A DNA stretch of 64,000 nt from Sinomicrobium kalidii (GCF_021183825.1 NZ_CP089211.1:5252501-5316500), one strand, 5' to 3'. Positions 53,124 through 62,555 are shown, counted from the stretch's first letter. Notes: generated by a model not told the origin, from the sequence alone. Numbers and translations: made by a program.

Positions 53124-54083
53124 ATGCTTAAAGCCGGAGTTCTGGGTGCCGGGCACCTGGGAAAAATTCACCTGCGATTACTCAATCAATCCGACAAATA
53201 CGAGTTGGCCGGTTTCTACGACCCCAACCAGAAAAATGCGCACAAAGTTTCCAAAGAATTCGGATATACTTCGTTTTCTTCTGTAGACGAGCTGATCGAT
53301 GCCGTTGATGTCGTAGATATCGTAACCCCTACCCTTTCCCATTACGACTGCGCTAAAAAGGCCCTTGAAAAAGGCAAACATATTTTCATAGAAAAACCCA
53401 TTGCCAATACCATTGAAGAAGCCGAAGAAATCATAGCACTTGCCGAAAAACACGGCGTTAAGGGACAGGTGGGCCATGTGGAACGGTTCAATCCGGCCTT
53501 TACCGCAGTGAAGGACAAGATCAGCAATCCCATGTTTATAGAAACGCATCGCCTTGCGGAATTCAATCCCAGGGGCACCGATGTTCCTGTGGTGCTGGAC
53601 CTGATGATACACGATATTGATATTATCCTGAGCCTCGTCAATTCCCCGGTAAAGCACATCAATGCCAGCGGCGTTTCGGTCATCAGCAATTCCCCGGATA
53701 TCGCCAATGCCCGTATTGAGTTTGAAAACGGATGTGTGGCCAACCTTACGGCGAGCAGGATCTCCCTGAAAAACATGCGTAAATCCCGGTTTTTCCAGCG
53801 CGACGCCTACATTTCCGTGGATTTCCTGGAAAAACAGGTGGAAGTGGTGAAAATGAAGGACGCCCCGAAGACCTCTGATGAATTTGCCCTGATCCTCCAA
53901 AATGCGGAAGGTATAAAAAAACAGATTTATTTCGAAAACCCCAAGATAGTTCCCAATAACGCTATCCTGGACGAACTGGAGACTTTTGCCGATGCCATTG
54001 CGAACAATACCACCCCTATTGTTACCCTGTCACAAGGGAAGAATGCACTGAAAGTGGCCATGGAAATCATTGCGAGTTTTTGA
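53124..54083 (+). CDS. Gfo/Idh/MocA-family oxidoreductase, cytoplasmic
   Basis: A 319-residue NAD(P)-dependent dehydrogenase without signal peptide. The Rossmann motif is AGVLGAGHLGKIHLRLL at the N-terminus and the EKP motif is in HIFIEKPIANTIEEAEEI. VGHVERFNPAF and DLMIHDIDIILSLV place the catalytic-site His/Asp residues typical of the family. It may act on UDP-N-acetylglucosamine-type or inositol-type sugars, but the sequence does not decide. Start ATG 53124 is supported by the promoter position. It is followed by the hydroxyacyl-CoA dehydrogenase gene after 84 bp. Confidence 0.85.
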   Translation: MLKAGVLGAGHLGKIHLRLLNQSDKYELAGFYDPNQKNAHKVSKEFGYTSFSSVDELIDAVDVVDIVTPTLSHYDCAKKALEKGKHIFIEKPIANTIEEAEEIIALAEKHGVKGQVGHVERFNPAFTAVKDKISNPMFIETHRLAEFNPRGTDVPVVLDLMIHDIDIILSLVNSPVKHINASGVSVISNSPDIANARIEFENGCVANLTASRISLKNMRKSRFFQRDAYISVDFLEKQVEVVKMKDAPKTSDEFALILQNAEGIKKQIYFENPKIVPNNAILDELETFADAIANNTTPIVTLSQGKNALKVAMEIIASF

Positions 54084-54167
54084 TTCCGGATGCTTCTTCC
54101 TGGGAAAACGCTACGGCATTTTATATTCCGAAAACAATCATTACACTTAAACACATAAAAACAGAAC

Positions 54168-55064
54168 ATGAAAAATATAGCAGTTATCGGCGCCGGAACC
54201 ATGGGCAACGGTATAGCCCATACTTTTGCACAGTTCGGCTTTAAGGTTCGGCTCATTGACATTTCTGAAAAAGCACTTGCGGCAGGTATGACCACCATAG
54301 GTAAAAACCTGGACCGCATGATAAAAAAGGAGGCCATCACCGAGGAAGATAAAAAACAGACTCTGGACAATATCCACACCCTGACGGATATGAAAAAGGG
54401 GACAGCGCATGCGGAATTAGTGGTAGAAGCCGCCACAGAAAACCTGGAACTGAAACTGGATATTTTCCGTAAACTGGACGAATGCTGCCCGGAAGACACC
54501 ATCCTTGCCACAAACACTTCTTCCATTTCCATAACGCGGATAGCTTCTGTAACAAAACGGCCGGAACAAGTGATCGGAATGCACTTTATGAACCCTGTGC
54601 CCATTATGAAACTGGTGGAGGTCATCCGCGGATACAGCACCTCCGATGAAACCACCAAAACCGTTCTGGAACTATCGGGAAAACTCCGTAAAACACCGGT
54701 TGAAGTCAATGACTATCCGGGCTTTGTGGCCAACCGCATCCTCATGCCGATGATCAACGAGGCTGTTGAAACCCTGCATAGCGGTGTGGCCGGAGTAAAA
54801 GAGATTGACACTGTAATGAAACTTGGTATGGCCCACCCCATGGGCCCTCTCCAACTGGCCGATTTTATCGGACTGGATGTATGCCTGTCTATCCTGAATG
54901 TGATGTACGACGGGTTCAAAAACCCGAAATACGCCCCCTGCCCCCTGTTGGTAAACATGGTAACCGCAGGCAAACTGGGCATAAAATCAGGCGAAGGGTT
55001 TTACGATTATTCCGAAAGCAAAAAAGCCGAAAAGGTATCCGGAATATTTTCGCAGAAAAGATAA
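54168..55064 (+). CDS. 3-hydroxyacyl-CoA (3-hydroxybutyryl-CoA) dehydrogenase
   Basis: A 298-residue NAD-dependent dehydrogenase. The N-terminal motif is IAVIGAGTMGNGIAHTFAQFGFKVRLIDI, the catalytic region contains NTSSISITRIAS and GMHFMNPVPIMKLVEVIRG (His and Glu of the catalytic pair), and the C-terminal domain contains NRILMPMINEAVETLHSGVA. Length is that of the monofunctional Hbd/PaaH type. It oxidises 3-hydroxybutyryl-CoA or a longer homologue in fatty acid or related metabolism. A 28-bp palindrome follows 8 bp after the stop. Confidence 0.92.
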   Translation: MKNIAVIGAGTMGNGIAHTFAQFGFKVRLIDISEKALAAGMTTIGKNLDRMIKKEAITEEDKKQTLDNIHTLTDMKKGTAHAELVVEAATENLELKLDIFRKLDECCPEDTILATNTSSISITRIASVTKRPEQVIGMHFMNPVPIMKLVEVIRGYSTSDETTKTVLELSGKLRKTPVEVNDYPGFVANRILMPMINEAVETLHSGVAGVKEIDTVMKLGMAHPMGPLQLADFIGLDVCLSILNVMYDGFKNPKYAPCPLLVNMVTAGKLGIKSGEGFYDYSESKKAEKVSGIFSQKR

Positions 55065-55071
55065 ATCCTCT

Positions 55072-55099
55072 GCGGAGACGCACGGCCGTGCGTCTCCGC
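55072..55099. repeat. CACGGCCGTG palindrome, copy 3
   Basis: A perfect 28-bp palindrome (GCGGAGACGCACGG and its inverse), the longest of the three copies in the window. It starts 8 bp after the dehydrogenase stop and may act as a 3'-end hairpin, although no T-run follows. Confidence 0.82.
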
Positions 55100-55194
55100 G
55101 GGATAGGATATCTGTTAGATAGACAAAAACCATCCTTCCCCGGTCGTTATTGTACAGGCCTATTTTAATTTGGCAAAACCTGATTTTTACCTTC

Positions 55195-56430
55195 ATGGCA
55201 ACAATACATCCCTTCAAAGCTGTTCGTCCCACCAAAGACAAGGCAAGCCTGGTGGCCTCCCGTTCTTATGAAAGCTATTCCAAAAAGGAAAGAGAAGCAC
55301 GGTTAAAATACAACCCGTATTGCTTTTTGCACATTATAAATCCCGGTTATAAATATCACCGGGAAGTCTCCGGGGAAAACCGTTTTAAACTCGTGCGGAA
55401 CAGATATCTCGAATTCCGGGAAGACCACATTTTTATACAGGATGAAACCCCCTCTTTCTACATCTATAAACAGAAGACCAGAAAACATACGTTCTGTGGT
55501 ATTTTGGGAGGGGCAAGTGCAGAAGATTACAAAAACAATGTCATTAAAAAGCACGAAGCCACCATACAATCCCGCGAAGAGTTGTTTATGGAGTACCTGA
55601 AAACGGTAGGGTTTAATACGGAACCGGTCCTGCTCACCTATCCGGACAATAACCTTATTGACAATATTGTAAATGAGGTTACTTCAACCGATGCTGAATA
55701 TGAATTTACAACAACGGACAGGGTAACACATTATCTCTGGAAGCTTTCCGACCCGGAAAAGATAAGTGCCGTTCAAGAGGAATTCGGGAACATGGGCGAT
55801 GTGTATATCGCAGACGGGCACCACCGGTCGGCATCTTCGTATTTACTGGCGGAAAATCTGAAGAAAGAGAATCCGGGACATACAGGCAGGGAAGCATATA
55901 ACTTTTTTATGAGTTTCTTTATACCCGAATCCAACCTGAAGATCTACGAGTTTAACCGTATGATAAAGGGATTGAACGGACTTTCCAAAGAAGATTTCCT
56001 CATAAAACTGGACGAATGGTACCGTATTGAAAACCGGGGATCGGAGCTTTACCTGCCGTCAAAAAAACACCACTTTACGATGTACCTGGACGGTGAATTC
56101 TATTCGCTCTACCTAAGGAAGACGATTTACGACTTTACCGACTCCCTGAGTACGCTGGACACACAGTTGCTTTACAAGACCGTTCTGGACCCGATACTCG
56201 GCATAAAAGACCTCCGTAACGACGATCGTATCGCCTACGGTTGCGGCAAAAACAATGTTGTGGAAATGAAATCGTTAATTGACAAAGGCAAATATACGGT
56301 TGGTTTCGGCATGCTGCCCGTAACCATGGAGGAAATAAAGAAAATAGCGGACGAAGGCCTTCAAATGCCTCCCAAGAGCACTTATATCGATCCCAAACTG
56401 CGGAGTGGAATAACAATCTATGAATTTTAA
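55195..56430 (+). CDS. DUF1015-family protein
   Basis: A 411-residue protein; ATG 55195 (MATIHPFKAVRPTKDKASLV) is the standard family start, and an in-frame ATG at 55150 would add 15 residues. Signatures include ARLKYNPYCFLHIINP, VYIADGHHRSASSYLLA and YGCGKNNVVEMKSLIDKGKY. DUF1015 proteins are widespread and sometimes labelled as SerC-linked or HTH-type proteins, but no function is established to my knowledge. The conserved DGHHR motif suggests a metal- or phosphate-binding active site. yggS follows 17 bp later, so the two form an operon. Confidence 0.88.
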   Translation: MATIHPFKAVRPTKDKASLVASRSYESYSKKEREARLKYNPYCFLHIINPGYKYHREVSGENRFKLVRNRYLEFREDHIFIQDETPSFYIYKQKTRKHTFCGILGGASAEDYKNNVIKKHEATIQSREELFMEYLKTVGFNTEPVLLTYPDNNLIDNIVNEVTSTDAEYEFTTTDRVTHYLWKLSDPEKISAVQEEFGNMGDVYIADGHHRSASSYLLAENLKKENPGHTGREAYNFFMSFFIPESNLKIYEFNRMIKGLNGLSKEDFLIKLDEWYRIENRGSELYLPSKKHHFTMYLDGEFYSLYLRKTIYDFTDSLSTLDTQLLYKTVLDPILGIKDLRNDDRIAYGCGKNNVVEMKSLIDKGKYTVGFGMLPVTMEEIKKIADEGLQMPPKSTYIDPKLRSGITIYEF

Positions 56431-56447
56431 CCCTGAATTCTGAAAAA

Positions 56448-57107
56448 ATGAGCATATCCGAAAACCTCAGAAACCTGAAGAACGAACTTCCCGAACACGT
56501 CAGCCTGGTTGCGGTATCCAAGACCAAGCCCGTAAGTGACCTTATGGAAGCTTACCGGGCAGGGCAACGGATCTTCGGAGAAAATAAGGTCCAGGAAATG
56601 ACCGAAAAATGGCAGGAAATGCCCAAAGATGTGGAGTGGCACATGATCGGTCATGTACAACGGAACAAGGTAAAATACATGGCCGAATACGTTTCCCTCA
56701 TACACGGTGTGGACAGCCTGAAACTCCTGAAGGAAATCGAAAAACAGGCCGGAAAACATCAAAGGGTCATTCCGTGTCTCCTGCAAATTCACATTGCGGA
56801 AGAAGAGACCAAATTCGGGATGGATGAAGGAGAAGCCATGGCCCTGTTACAATCCGAAGAAGTACAGGCCATGAAACACGTAAAGATCATCGGGTTTATG
56901 GGCATGGCCACATTTACAGAAGATCAGGCCCAGATAAAAAAGGAATTTCAGACACTCAAAGCCCTTTTCGACAAAGTTTCCGCCGAAAGACCGGAAATAC
57001 AGGTCCTTTCAATGGGAATGAGCGGTGATTATGTCACGGCCGTGGCATGTGGCAGCACAATGGTTCGGATAGGAAATAGTATATTTGGAGCGCGAAATTA
57101 TCATTGA
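56448..57107 (+). CDS. YggS-family pyridoxal-phosphate homeostasis protein
   Basis: A 219-residue PLP-binding protein of the YggS/PROSC family, which carries PLP but has no clear catalytic activity and helps control free PLP. The PLP lysine is in VSLVAVSKTKPVSDLMEAY, followed by GQRIFGENKVQEMTEKWQ and WHMIGHVQRNKVKYM; the late part LSMGMSGDYVTAVACGSTMVRIG binds the phosphate. Length is typical. It follows the DUF1015 gene by 17 bp and precedes the exonuclease/GIY-YIG gene by 64 bp. Confidence 0.94.
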   Translation: MSISENLRNLKNELPEHVSLVAVSKTKPVSDLMEAYRAGQRIFGENKVQEMTEKWQEMPKDVEWHMIGHVQRNKVKYMAEYVSLIHGVDSLKLLKEIEKQAGKHQRVIPCLLQIHIAEEETKFGMDEGEAMALLQSEEVQAMKHVKIIGFMGMATFTEDQAQIKKEFQTLKALFDKVSAERPEIQVLSMGMSGDYVTAVACGSTMVRIGNSIFGARNYH

Positions 57108-57171
57108 TTTCATAGAAAACAAGGTGGGAAACCTGCCTTAAAATCGATAATCCCCATCGGGAAAAAGGTGT

Positions 57172-58557
57172 ATGTACGCTATTTTAGACATAGAAACCAC
57201 AGGAGGACAATACAACGAAGAAGGCATTACGGAAATTGCCATTTACAAATATGACGGACATAAGGTAACGGACCGTTTTATCAGCCTGGTCAACCCGGAA
57301 CGGGAAATACAGCCTTTTGTAGTCAACCTGACGGGAATCAACAATACCATGCTAAGATCGGCCCCGAAGTTTTATGAAGTGGCCAAGCGGATCGTGGAGA
57401 TAACGGAGGACTGTATCCTCGTAGCCCACAACGCCCAATTCGATTACCGGATATTGCGGACGGAGTTTCAACGGCTGGGTTTCGAGTACCAAAGGAAAAC
57501 CATATGCACCGTGGAACTTTCACAAAAACTCATCCCGGAAGCAGATTCCTACAGCCTGGGCAAACTGGTACGTTCGCTCGGCATCCCGGTTAGCGATAGA
57601 CACCGGGCCAGCGGGGATGCACAGGCCACAGTAAAGCTCTTTAAGCTGCTCCTTGCCAAGGACCAGTCCAAAGAGATCGTCAGGGCAAGTATAAAATCAG
57701 AAAACACGGGCACCCTTTCCCCCAAACTCCTTAATATTGTTGAACAACTCCCGGAAAAGGTAGGCGTTTATTACATTCACAGGGAAGACGGGGGCATTAT
57801 TTACATAGGCAAGAGCAAGAACATAAAGCGTCGGGTCAATCAACACTTTGCCCGGACGGCCAAAAAGGCAAGGCTTATCCAGAAAGAGGTCGTAGCCGTG
57901 ACCTATGAAGAAACCGGGAACGAACTGATAGCCCTGCTCAAGGAAAATGAAGAAATAAAAAAGAACCAGCCCAAATACAACCGGTCCAGAAAGCGAAAAC
58001 TGTTCGCTTACGGCCTGTTTCAGCAAAAAAACGAACACGGTTACACCGAATTGTTCACCGACCGGCTGAAAAACAACCGCTCTTCGGCACTGAGAAAACC
58101 CGTAGCCACCTTTACTTCAATCCACGAAGCAAAAAATACGCTGTACAAACTCACCGAAGAGTTTGAGCTGTGCAATAAACTCACCGGATTGTCGGATGCC
58201 AAAAAACACTGTTTCAACTACTCCATCCAAAAATGCAAGGGGGCCTGTATAAACCTGGAATCGACCGGAGAATACAACGAACGGGCAGAAAACGCAGTAA
58301 AAAAATACAGTTACCCACACAACAACATGCTTATCATCGACAAGGGAAGAGAAACCGGAGAGCGGAGTGTTGTGATGATCGAAAAATCTGAATTCAAAGG
58401 TATTGCGTTTTATGATTTAAACTATCAGATTAACAATATAGATATCCTGAAACAAGTCCTTACCCCCATGAAAAACAATGCCGACGCCAGGCATATTATT
58501 CAAATGTACCTGCGCAAGAACAACGGGTATAAGATCATCGAATATTCACAAAAATGA
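57172..58557 (+). CDS. Exonuclease (DnaQ-type) fused to GIY-YIG nuclease
   Basis: A 461-residue two-nuclease protein. Residues 1-170 form a DEDDh 3'-5' exonuclease: AILDIETTGG (Asp4 and Glu6), LVAHNAQFDYRIL and HRASGDAQATVKL. Residues about 195-275 form a UvrC-type GIY-YIG domain: KVGVYYIHREDGGIIYIGKS with NIKRRVNQHF. The remaining 190 residues resemble the C-terminal part of UvrC/Cho-type proteins. The combination is known from Bacteroidota and Actinobacteria and is generally read as a DNA-repair nuclease. All catalytic acidic residues are in place. The gene starts 64 bp after yggS. Confidence 0.88.
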   Translation: MYAILDIETTGGQYNEEGITEIAIYKYDGHKVTDRFISLVNPEREIQPFVVNLTGINNTMLRSAPKFYEVAKRIVEITEDCILVAHNAQFDYRILRTEFQRLGFEYQRKTICTVELSQKLIPEADSYSLGKLVRSLGIPVSDRHRASGDAQATVKLFKLLLAKDQSKEIVRASIKSENTGTLSPKLLNIVEQLPEKVGVYYIHREDGGIIYIGKSKNIKRRVNQHFARTAKKARLIQKEVVAVTYEETGNELIALLKENEEIKKNQPKYNRSRKRKLFAYGLFQQKNEHGYTELFTDRLKNNRSSALRKPVATFTSIHEAKNTLYKLTEEFELCNKLTGLSDAKKHCFNYSIQKCKGACINLESTGEYNERAENAVKKYSYPHNNMLIIDKGRETGERSVVMIEKSEFKGIAFYDLNYQINNIDILKQVLTPMKNNADARHIIQMYLRKNNGYKIIEYSQK

Positions 58558-58567
58558 TAAAAGGGTT

Positions 58568-60556
58568 ATGATCCAGCCAAAATTACTCACCGTTCTATTA
58601 CTGTTCTTTCTTCCTGTTTCTCACGCACAAAATGCCGAAAAGGAATTTACCTTTGGCAGTGTGGCACCGGAGCACCTGACCATGTCCAGCCATGAAAAGG
58701 ACACCACAGCAAATGCCCTTGTCCTGTATGAAAAAGGAACCTCCAAAATCGAAAAGAACGGATTTGGAGAGCCCGTCCTCTCCACGGAAATTATCCGGCG
58801 AATCAAAATATTTAAAAAAGAGGGCCTGGACCGGGCCACTATAGAAATTCCAATTCGAAAATCGCTGGAAAGCAAGGAAAAGGAACGTTTTGTAGAAGCC
58901 GAAGCGATTTCCATAAACACAGACCGCACCGTGCAGAGGCTGGATGAAAAGGACATTTTTACCGAAAATGTCAGCGAAACCCATAACCTGGTCAAATTCA
59001 CGGTCCCGAACGTACAGGAAGGCGCAGTGATCGATTACAGGTACAAGATAGAGTCTCCCTTTTTCTACAATTTCAGATCCTGGATGTTTCAATGGGACAT
59101 TCCCAAACTATACAGCAGGTTTTCCACCAGTATTCCTGCGAATTACAAATACAATATAAAGCTGACCGGCTTTTTAAAACTCGACCATAAAGAAGCTGTA
59201 CTGAAAAAGGACTGTTTTTACTTTCAGGGACTGGGCACTGCCGACTGTGCGGTCAGTACTTACATCATGAAAGATATTCCCGCGTTTAAGGAAGAAGATT
59301 ACATGACCTCCAAATACAACTACCTGTCTTCCATAAACTATGAACTTGAAACCTTTGAAGGTTTTGACGGCATGGAAAAAAAGTTTACCCGGAGCTGGAA
59401 GGATGTGGACAAGGAAATCAAGTACCGGGAAGAAATCGGCAGGCAGGCCAGGAAAACATCGTATTTCAAAAGACTGATCCCCCCGGAGGTCTCTGTGCTG
59501 CCACAGGGAGTGGAAAAGGCCAAAAAAATATACTATTCCCTGCAGGAGCAACTGTTCTGGAATAAGAAAAATTATATCTTCACCCGGGTCGACGTCAAGG
59601 ATGCTTTCAAAAGAAAATCGGGCAGCAATGCCGAACTCAATCTTATCCTCCTTAATTTTTTAAAGGCAAGCGGGTTTAAAGCGGAGTTTATGCTGCTGTC
59701 TACCCGTAACAACGGATTTGCCACGAAGTTATACCCCATCATTTCCGATTTTAATTACCTGGTAGTGAAACTGGATATTGAAAAAATGAGTTTTTTACTG
59801 GACATCACCGATAAGAACCTGCCCTTTGGCGTACTCCCTTTCCGGGCACTCAATGGCTACGGAAGGGTTATGGATATGGACAACGGAAGTTACTGGCAGA
59901 ACATTACTCCCGTGAACAATACACAAACCTATGTAACCACACGGATTATATTTTCTGAAGACGAGCCTGCAAAAATAAGGACCCGAGAAGTGTGTTCCTG
60001 GTATCACGCCTTGTCCAAAAGAAAGAAAGTGCAGGATATCCCGGAAAAAGAGTATATGGAATCCCTCCGGGACCGGTATGACAAGGAAGGTGTCTTTGTC
60101 CTGGACGAATACACCATGCACAACAAGAAAGACCCGGAAAAACAATTTGTTGAGGACTATTCGTTCCGCATGGCCGAAACCCCGGTCTCTGACATCTTGT
60201 TTTTCAATCCGTTCGTAGTGGAGAAAGTAAAGGAGAACCCCTTTACCCTGGACGAAAGAACCTATCCCGTGGATTTTGGCTACCCTTTTTCATACATTCA
60301 CCTGATCACCATAGACTTCGGGGAGCATTATCAACTCAAGGAAATACCGAAGAGCAAAATAATGAAACTGCCGGATAACTCGGGGAACCTGACTTACAAG
60401 ACTTCCCGGAACGGAAATACACTTATGCTCAATGTACGTCTGAGCCTGAAAAAGCCCCTGTACAGCCCGGTGGAATACGAAGGGTTGAAAAAAATATATT
60501 CGGAACTCATATCTTTACAACATAAACAACCTGTCGTATTAGAACGAAAACTGTGA
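58568..60556 (+). CDS. Secreted DUF3857/transglutaminase-fold protein
   Basis: A 662-residue exported protein. ATG 58568 (MIQPKLLTVLLLFFLPVSHAQ) gives a clear signal peptide; the longer frame from 58478 overlaps the preceding gene and should be ignored. Residues about 40-230 form a DUF3857 domain (EGAVIDYRYKIESPFFYNFRSW). The middle, about 320-430, has the transglutaminase-like fold (KSGSNAELNLILLNFLKASGFKAEFMLLSTRNNG), but the position of the catalytic Cys (usually GxCxE) is occupied by SGSNAEL, so protease or transglutaminase activity is doubtful. It is 10 bp after the nuclease gene and overlaps the next gene by 4 bp. Confidence 0.83.
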   Translation: MIQPKLLTVLLLFFLPVSHAQNAEKEFTFGSVAPEHLTMSSHEKDTTANALVLYEKGTSKIEKNGFGEPVLSTEIIRRIKIFKKEGLDRATIEIPIRKSLESKEKERFVEAEAISINTDRTVQRLDEKDIFTENVSETHNLVKFTVPNVQEGAVIDYRYKIESPFFYNFRSWMFQWDIPKLYSRFSTSIPANYKYNIKLTGFLKLDHKEAVLKKDCFYFQGLGTADCAVSTYIMKDIPAFKEEDYMTSKYNYLSSINYELETFEGFDGMEKKFTRSWKDVDKEIKYREEIGRQARKTSYFKRLIPPEVSVLPQGVEKAKKIYYSLQEQLFWNKKNYIFTRVDVKDAFKRKSGSNAELNLILLNFLKASGFKAEFMLLSTRNNGFATKLYPIISDFNYLVVKLDIEKMSFLLDITDKNLPFGVLPFRALNGYGRVMDMDNGSYWQNITPVNNTQTYVTTRIIFSEDEPAKIRTREVCSWYHALSKRKKVQDIPEKEYMESLRDRYDKEGVFVLDEYTMHNKKDPEKQFVEDYSFRMAETPVSDILFFNPFVVEKVKENPFTLDERTYPVDFGYPFSYIHLITIDFGEHYQLKEIPKSKIMKLPDNSGNLTYKTSRNGNTLMLNVRLSLKKPLYSPVEYEGLKKIYSELISLQHKQPVVLERKL

Positions 60557-61428
60557 AAGAAACCAAGTCAAGATACGAAATATGGAAGCAAAAGGCCCAT
60601 ATTGTCATATATGGTACCAATACACCGGCCGGGAGGTGGTTTGATATTTGTATACTCATATTGATACTTCTCAGTATTCTGGTGGTAATGCTGGAAAGTG
60701 TTGAAGAGATCGACCGCAAATACCACGATATCCTGCTCATCACCGAATGGATTATCACCATACTGTTTACCATAGAGTATTTCATGCGTATAATCACTAT
60801 GAAGAACCCCTGGAAGTATATACTTAGCTTCTACGGAATCATTGACCTGGTGGCCATACTTCCCATGTATCTCTCCTATTTTGTTACCGGCACCCATGTA
60901 TTAGCCACAGTTCGTTCGCTGCGCTTGTTGCGTGTATTTCGTATTATGAAACTCATGCGGTTTATCGGAGAAGCTTCCCAGTTGAGAACTGCCCTTAAAG
61001 CAAGCCGCACCAAAATAGCAGTCTTCCTGTACGCGGTACTTATTATTTCCGTCGTTATCGGTTCTCTCATGTTTGTCATAGAAGGCGAAGAAAACGGGTT
61101 TACCAGTATTCCCAGGAGCATTTACTGGACTATTGTAACACTTACCACCGTGGGATATGGTGACATTGCACCCCAAACCGAACTCGGGCAGTTTATCGCC
61201 GTATTTATTATGATACTGGGGTATGGTATAATTGCCGTACCTACAGGCATAGTTACCGTTGAGTACGCAAAATCGCGGCCACAGGAAAGCGACAAAACAA
61301 TCCTTCAAGAGGAAAGTCCGAAGATATGTAACCAATGCAATACTGAAAATTACAACACAAAAGCCCGGTATTGTTATCACTGTGGAAACCCACTGTTCCT
61401 GCCGGAAAGGGATGTCCGGGAACCGTAG
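60553..61428 (+). CDS. Voltage-gated-type potassium channel with C-terminal zinc ribbon
   Basis: A 291-residue inner-membrane channel starting at GTG 60553, overlapping the DUF3857 stop by 4 bp (GTGA). Six hydrophobic helices are visible; the fourth, RSLRLLRVFRIMKLMRF, has the positively charged pattern of a voltage sensor, and the pore loop is TIVTLTTVGYGDIAPQTELG with the TVGYGD potassium filter. After the last helix comes a soluble tail with CNQCNTENYNTKARYCYHCG, a CxxC-x10-CxxC zinc ribbon. Prokaryotic channels of this type usually lack such a ribbon, so metal-dependent gating or assembly is possible. Confidence 0.88.
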   Translation: MKETKSRYEIWKQKAHIVIYGTNTPAGRWFDICILILILLSILVVMLESVEEIDRKYHDILLITEWIITILFTIEYFMRIITMKNPWKYILSFYGIIDLVAILPMYLSYFVTGTHVLATVRSLRLLRVFRIMKLMRFIGEASQLRTALKASRTKIAVFLYAVLIISVVIGSLMFVIEGEENGFTSIPRSIYWTIVTLTTVGYGDIAPQTELGQFIAVFIMILGYGIIAVPTGIVTVEYAKSRPQESDKTILQEESPKICNQCNTENYNTKARYCYHCGNPLFLPERDVREP

Positions 61429-61464
61429 ATCGACCGCTTTTTCAAATTTAATTGCCCTATTTTT

Positions 61465-62394
61465 GTGTCCTTGAAAACGGAAAACACCAAATACCTGATT
61501 ACAGTAGTAGGTCCGACGGCTATCGGAAAAACCGCCCTGGCCATTCAAATAGCCCGGCATTTCCGGACTGCGGTCCTCTCTTCCGATTCCCGGCAGTTTT
61601 ACAGGGAAATGCACATCGGTACAGCTGTGCCTTCTCCGGAGGAATTACAGGCAGCGCCCCACTATTTCATTCAGCACAAAAGTATTCACGACAATTATTC
61701 GGTGGGAGATTTTGAAAGGGAAGCCCTGGATACACTCGGCAAACTCTTCCGTAACAATCAGGTGGTGGTGATGGCCGGTGGCAGCGGACTGTATGTCACT
61801 GCCGTGCTTAAAGGACTGGACGAGTTCCCCGAAGTAGATCCGAAAATCCGTGAACAACTCAACAGGGACCTTGAAGAAAAGGGCATTACCTACCTCCAAA
61901 AACAACTGGAAGAACTGGACCCCGTTTATTACAACCGTGTGGACCGTGAAAACCCGCACCGGCTTATCCGGGCACTGGAAATATGTGTGGGAACACAAAA
62001 GCCCTATTCCGCTTTTCTGTCGCAACCAACAAAAAAAAGGGAATTTACCCCGGTAACCATAGGCCTGACCGCAGAACGAAAAACGATCTACGAACAGATC
62101 AACCGCAGGGTGGATATTATGATGGAAAACGGACTGTTACAGGAAGCTGAATCCCTTCTCCCCTACAAACAGCTCAACGCATTGCAAACTGTAGGATATA
62201 AGGAGTTATTTGCCTATTTCGAAGGTCATTGTACGCTGAAATCTGCCATATCGGAAATCAAAAAAAATACCCGCCGCTTTGCCAAACGCCAGCTTACCTG
62301 GTTCCGGAAACAGGACAATATAATCTGGTTTGATCATAAAGACGGCACCGGCAACATCTTTGAATACCTCTCCTCCCGTATGAGCAAGGATTGA
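61465..62394 (+). CDS. miaA: tRNA dimethylallyltransferase
   Basis: A 309-residue enzyme adding a dimethylallyl group to A37 of tRNAs reading UNN codons. The P-loop is VVGPTAIGKTALAIQIARHF, with LSSDSRQFYREMHIGTAVPSPEEL and MAGGSGLYVTAVLKGLDEFPE following. The start is uncertain: GTG 61465 or TTG 61471, both non-ATG. A perfect TAnnTTTG at 61458-61465 overlaps the GTG, which would favour the TTG if that promoter is used. tRNA-Tyr, a substrate of MiaA (anticodon GTA, A37), is encoded 172 bp downstream. Confidence 0.94.
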   Translation: MSLKTENTKYLITVVGPTAIGKTALAIQIARHFRTAVLSSDSRQFYREMHIGTAVPSPEELQAAPHYFIQHKSIHDNYSVGDFEREALDTLGKLFRNNQVVVMAGGSGLYVTAVLKGLDEFPEVDPKIREQLNRDLEEKGITYLQKQLEELDPVYYNRVDRENPHRLIRALEICVGTQKPYSAFLSQPTKKREFTPVTIGLTAERKTIYEQINRRVDIMMENGLLQEAESLLPYKQLNALQTVGYKELFAYFEGHCTLKSAISEIKKNTRRFAKRQLTWFRKQDNIIWFDHKDGTGNIFEYLSSRMSKD

Positions 62395-62492
62395 CCCCGG
62401 GGCTTTCCGGAGTTTCCCGGATTTTTTTCAGGCGAACGGTTTTCATATTCAAACAGTTGGATTTTTGGTGCGCAACTTCTGTTATTTTTGTC

Positions 62493-62522
62493 TTGCACAA
62501 TCGCAAAACAGCGCTATATTTG
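62493..62522 (+). promoter_or_regulatory. Promoter of tRNA-Tyr
   Basis: TTG at 62493-62495, a 19-bp spacer and TATATTTG at 62515-62522 are a full match to the Bacteroidota consensus. The predicted start point, near 62529, falls in a hairpin (next entry). Confidence 0.6.
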
Positions 62523-62524
62523 CA

Positions 62525-62555
62525 CCGTTCATTTGCCGGGTGAACGGATTTTTTT
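62525..62555 (+). terminator. Terminator-like hairpin between miaA and tRNA-Tyr
   Basis: CCGTTCA (62525-62531) pairs with TGAACGG (62541-62547), followed by A and seven T (62549-62555). It would serve as the miaA terminator, but it lies just after the promoter of the tRNA gene, so it overlaps the start of the tRNA precursor. Either the tRNA transcript starts inside the stem and avoids termination, or some early termination occurs. Confidence 0.65.

Noticed and set aside
58478..58567. Upstream extension of the DUF3857 gene overlapping the nuclease gene
   Set aside because: It would bury the signal peptide 30 residues inside the protein and overlap the preceding coding region by 80 bp.
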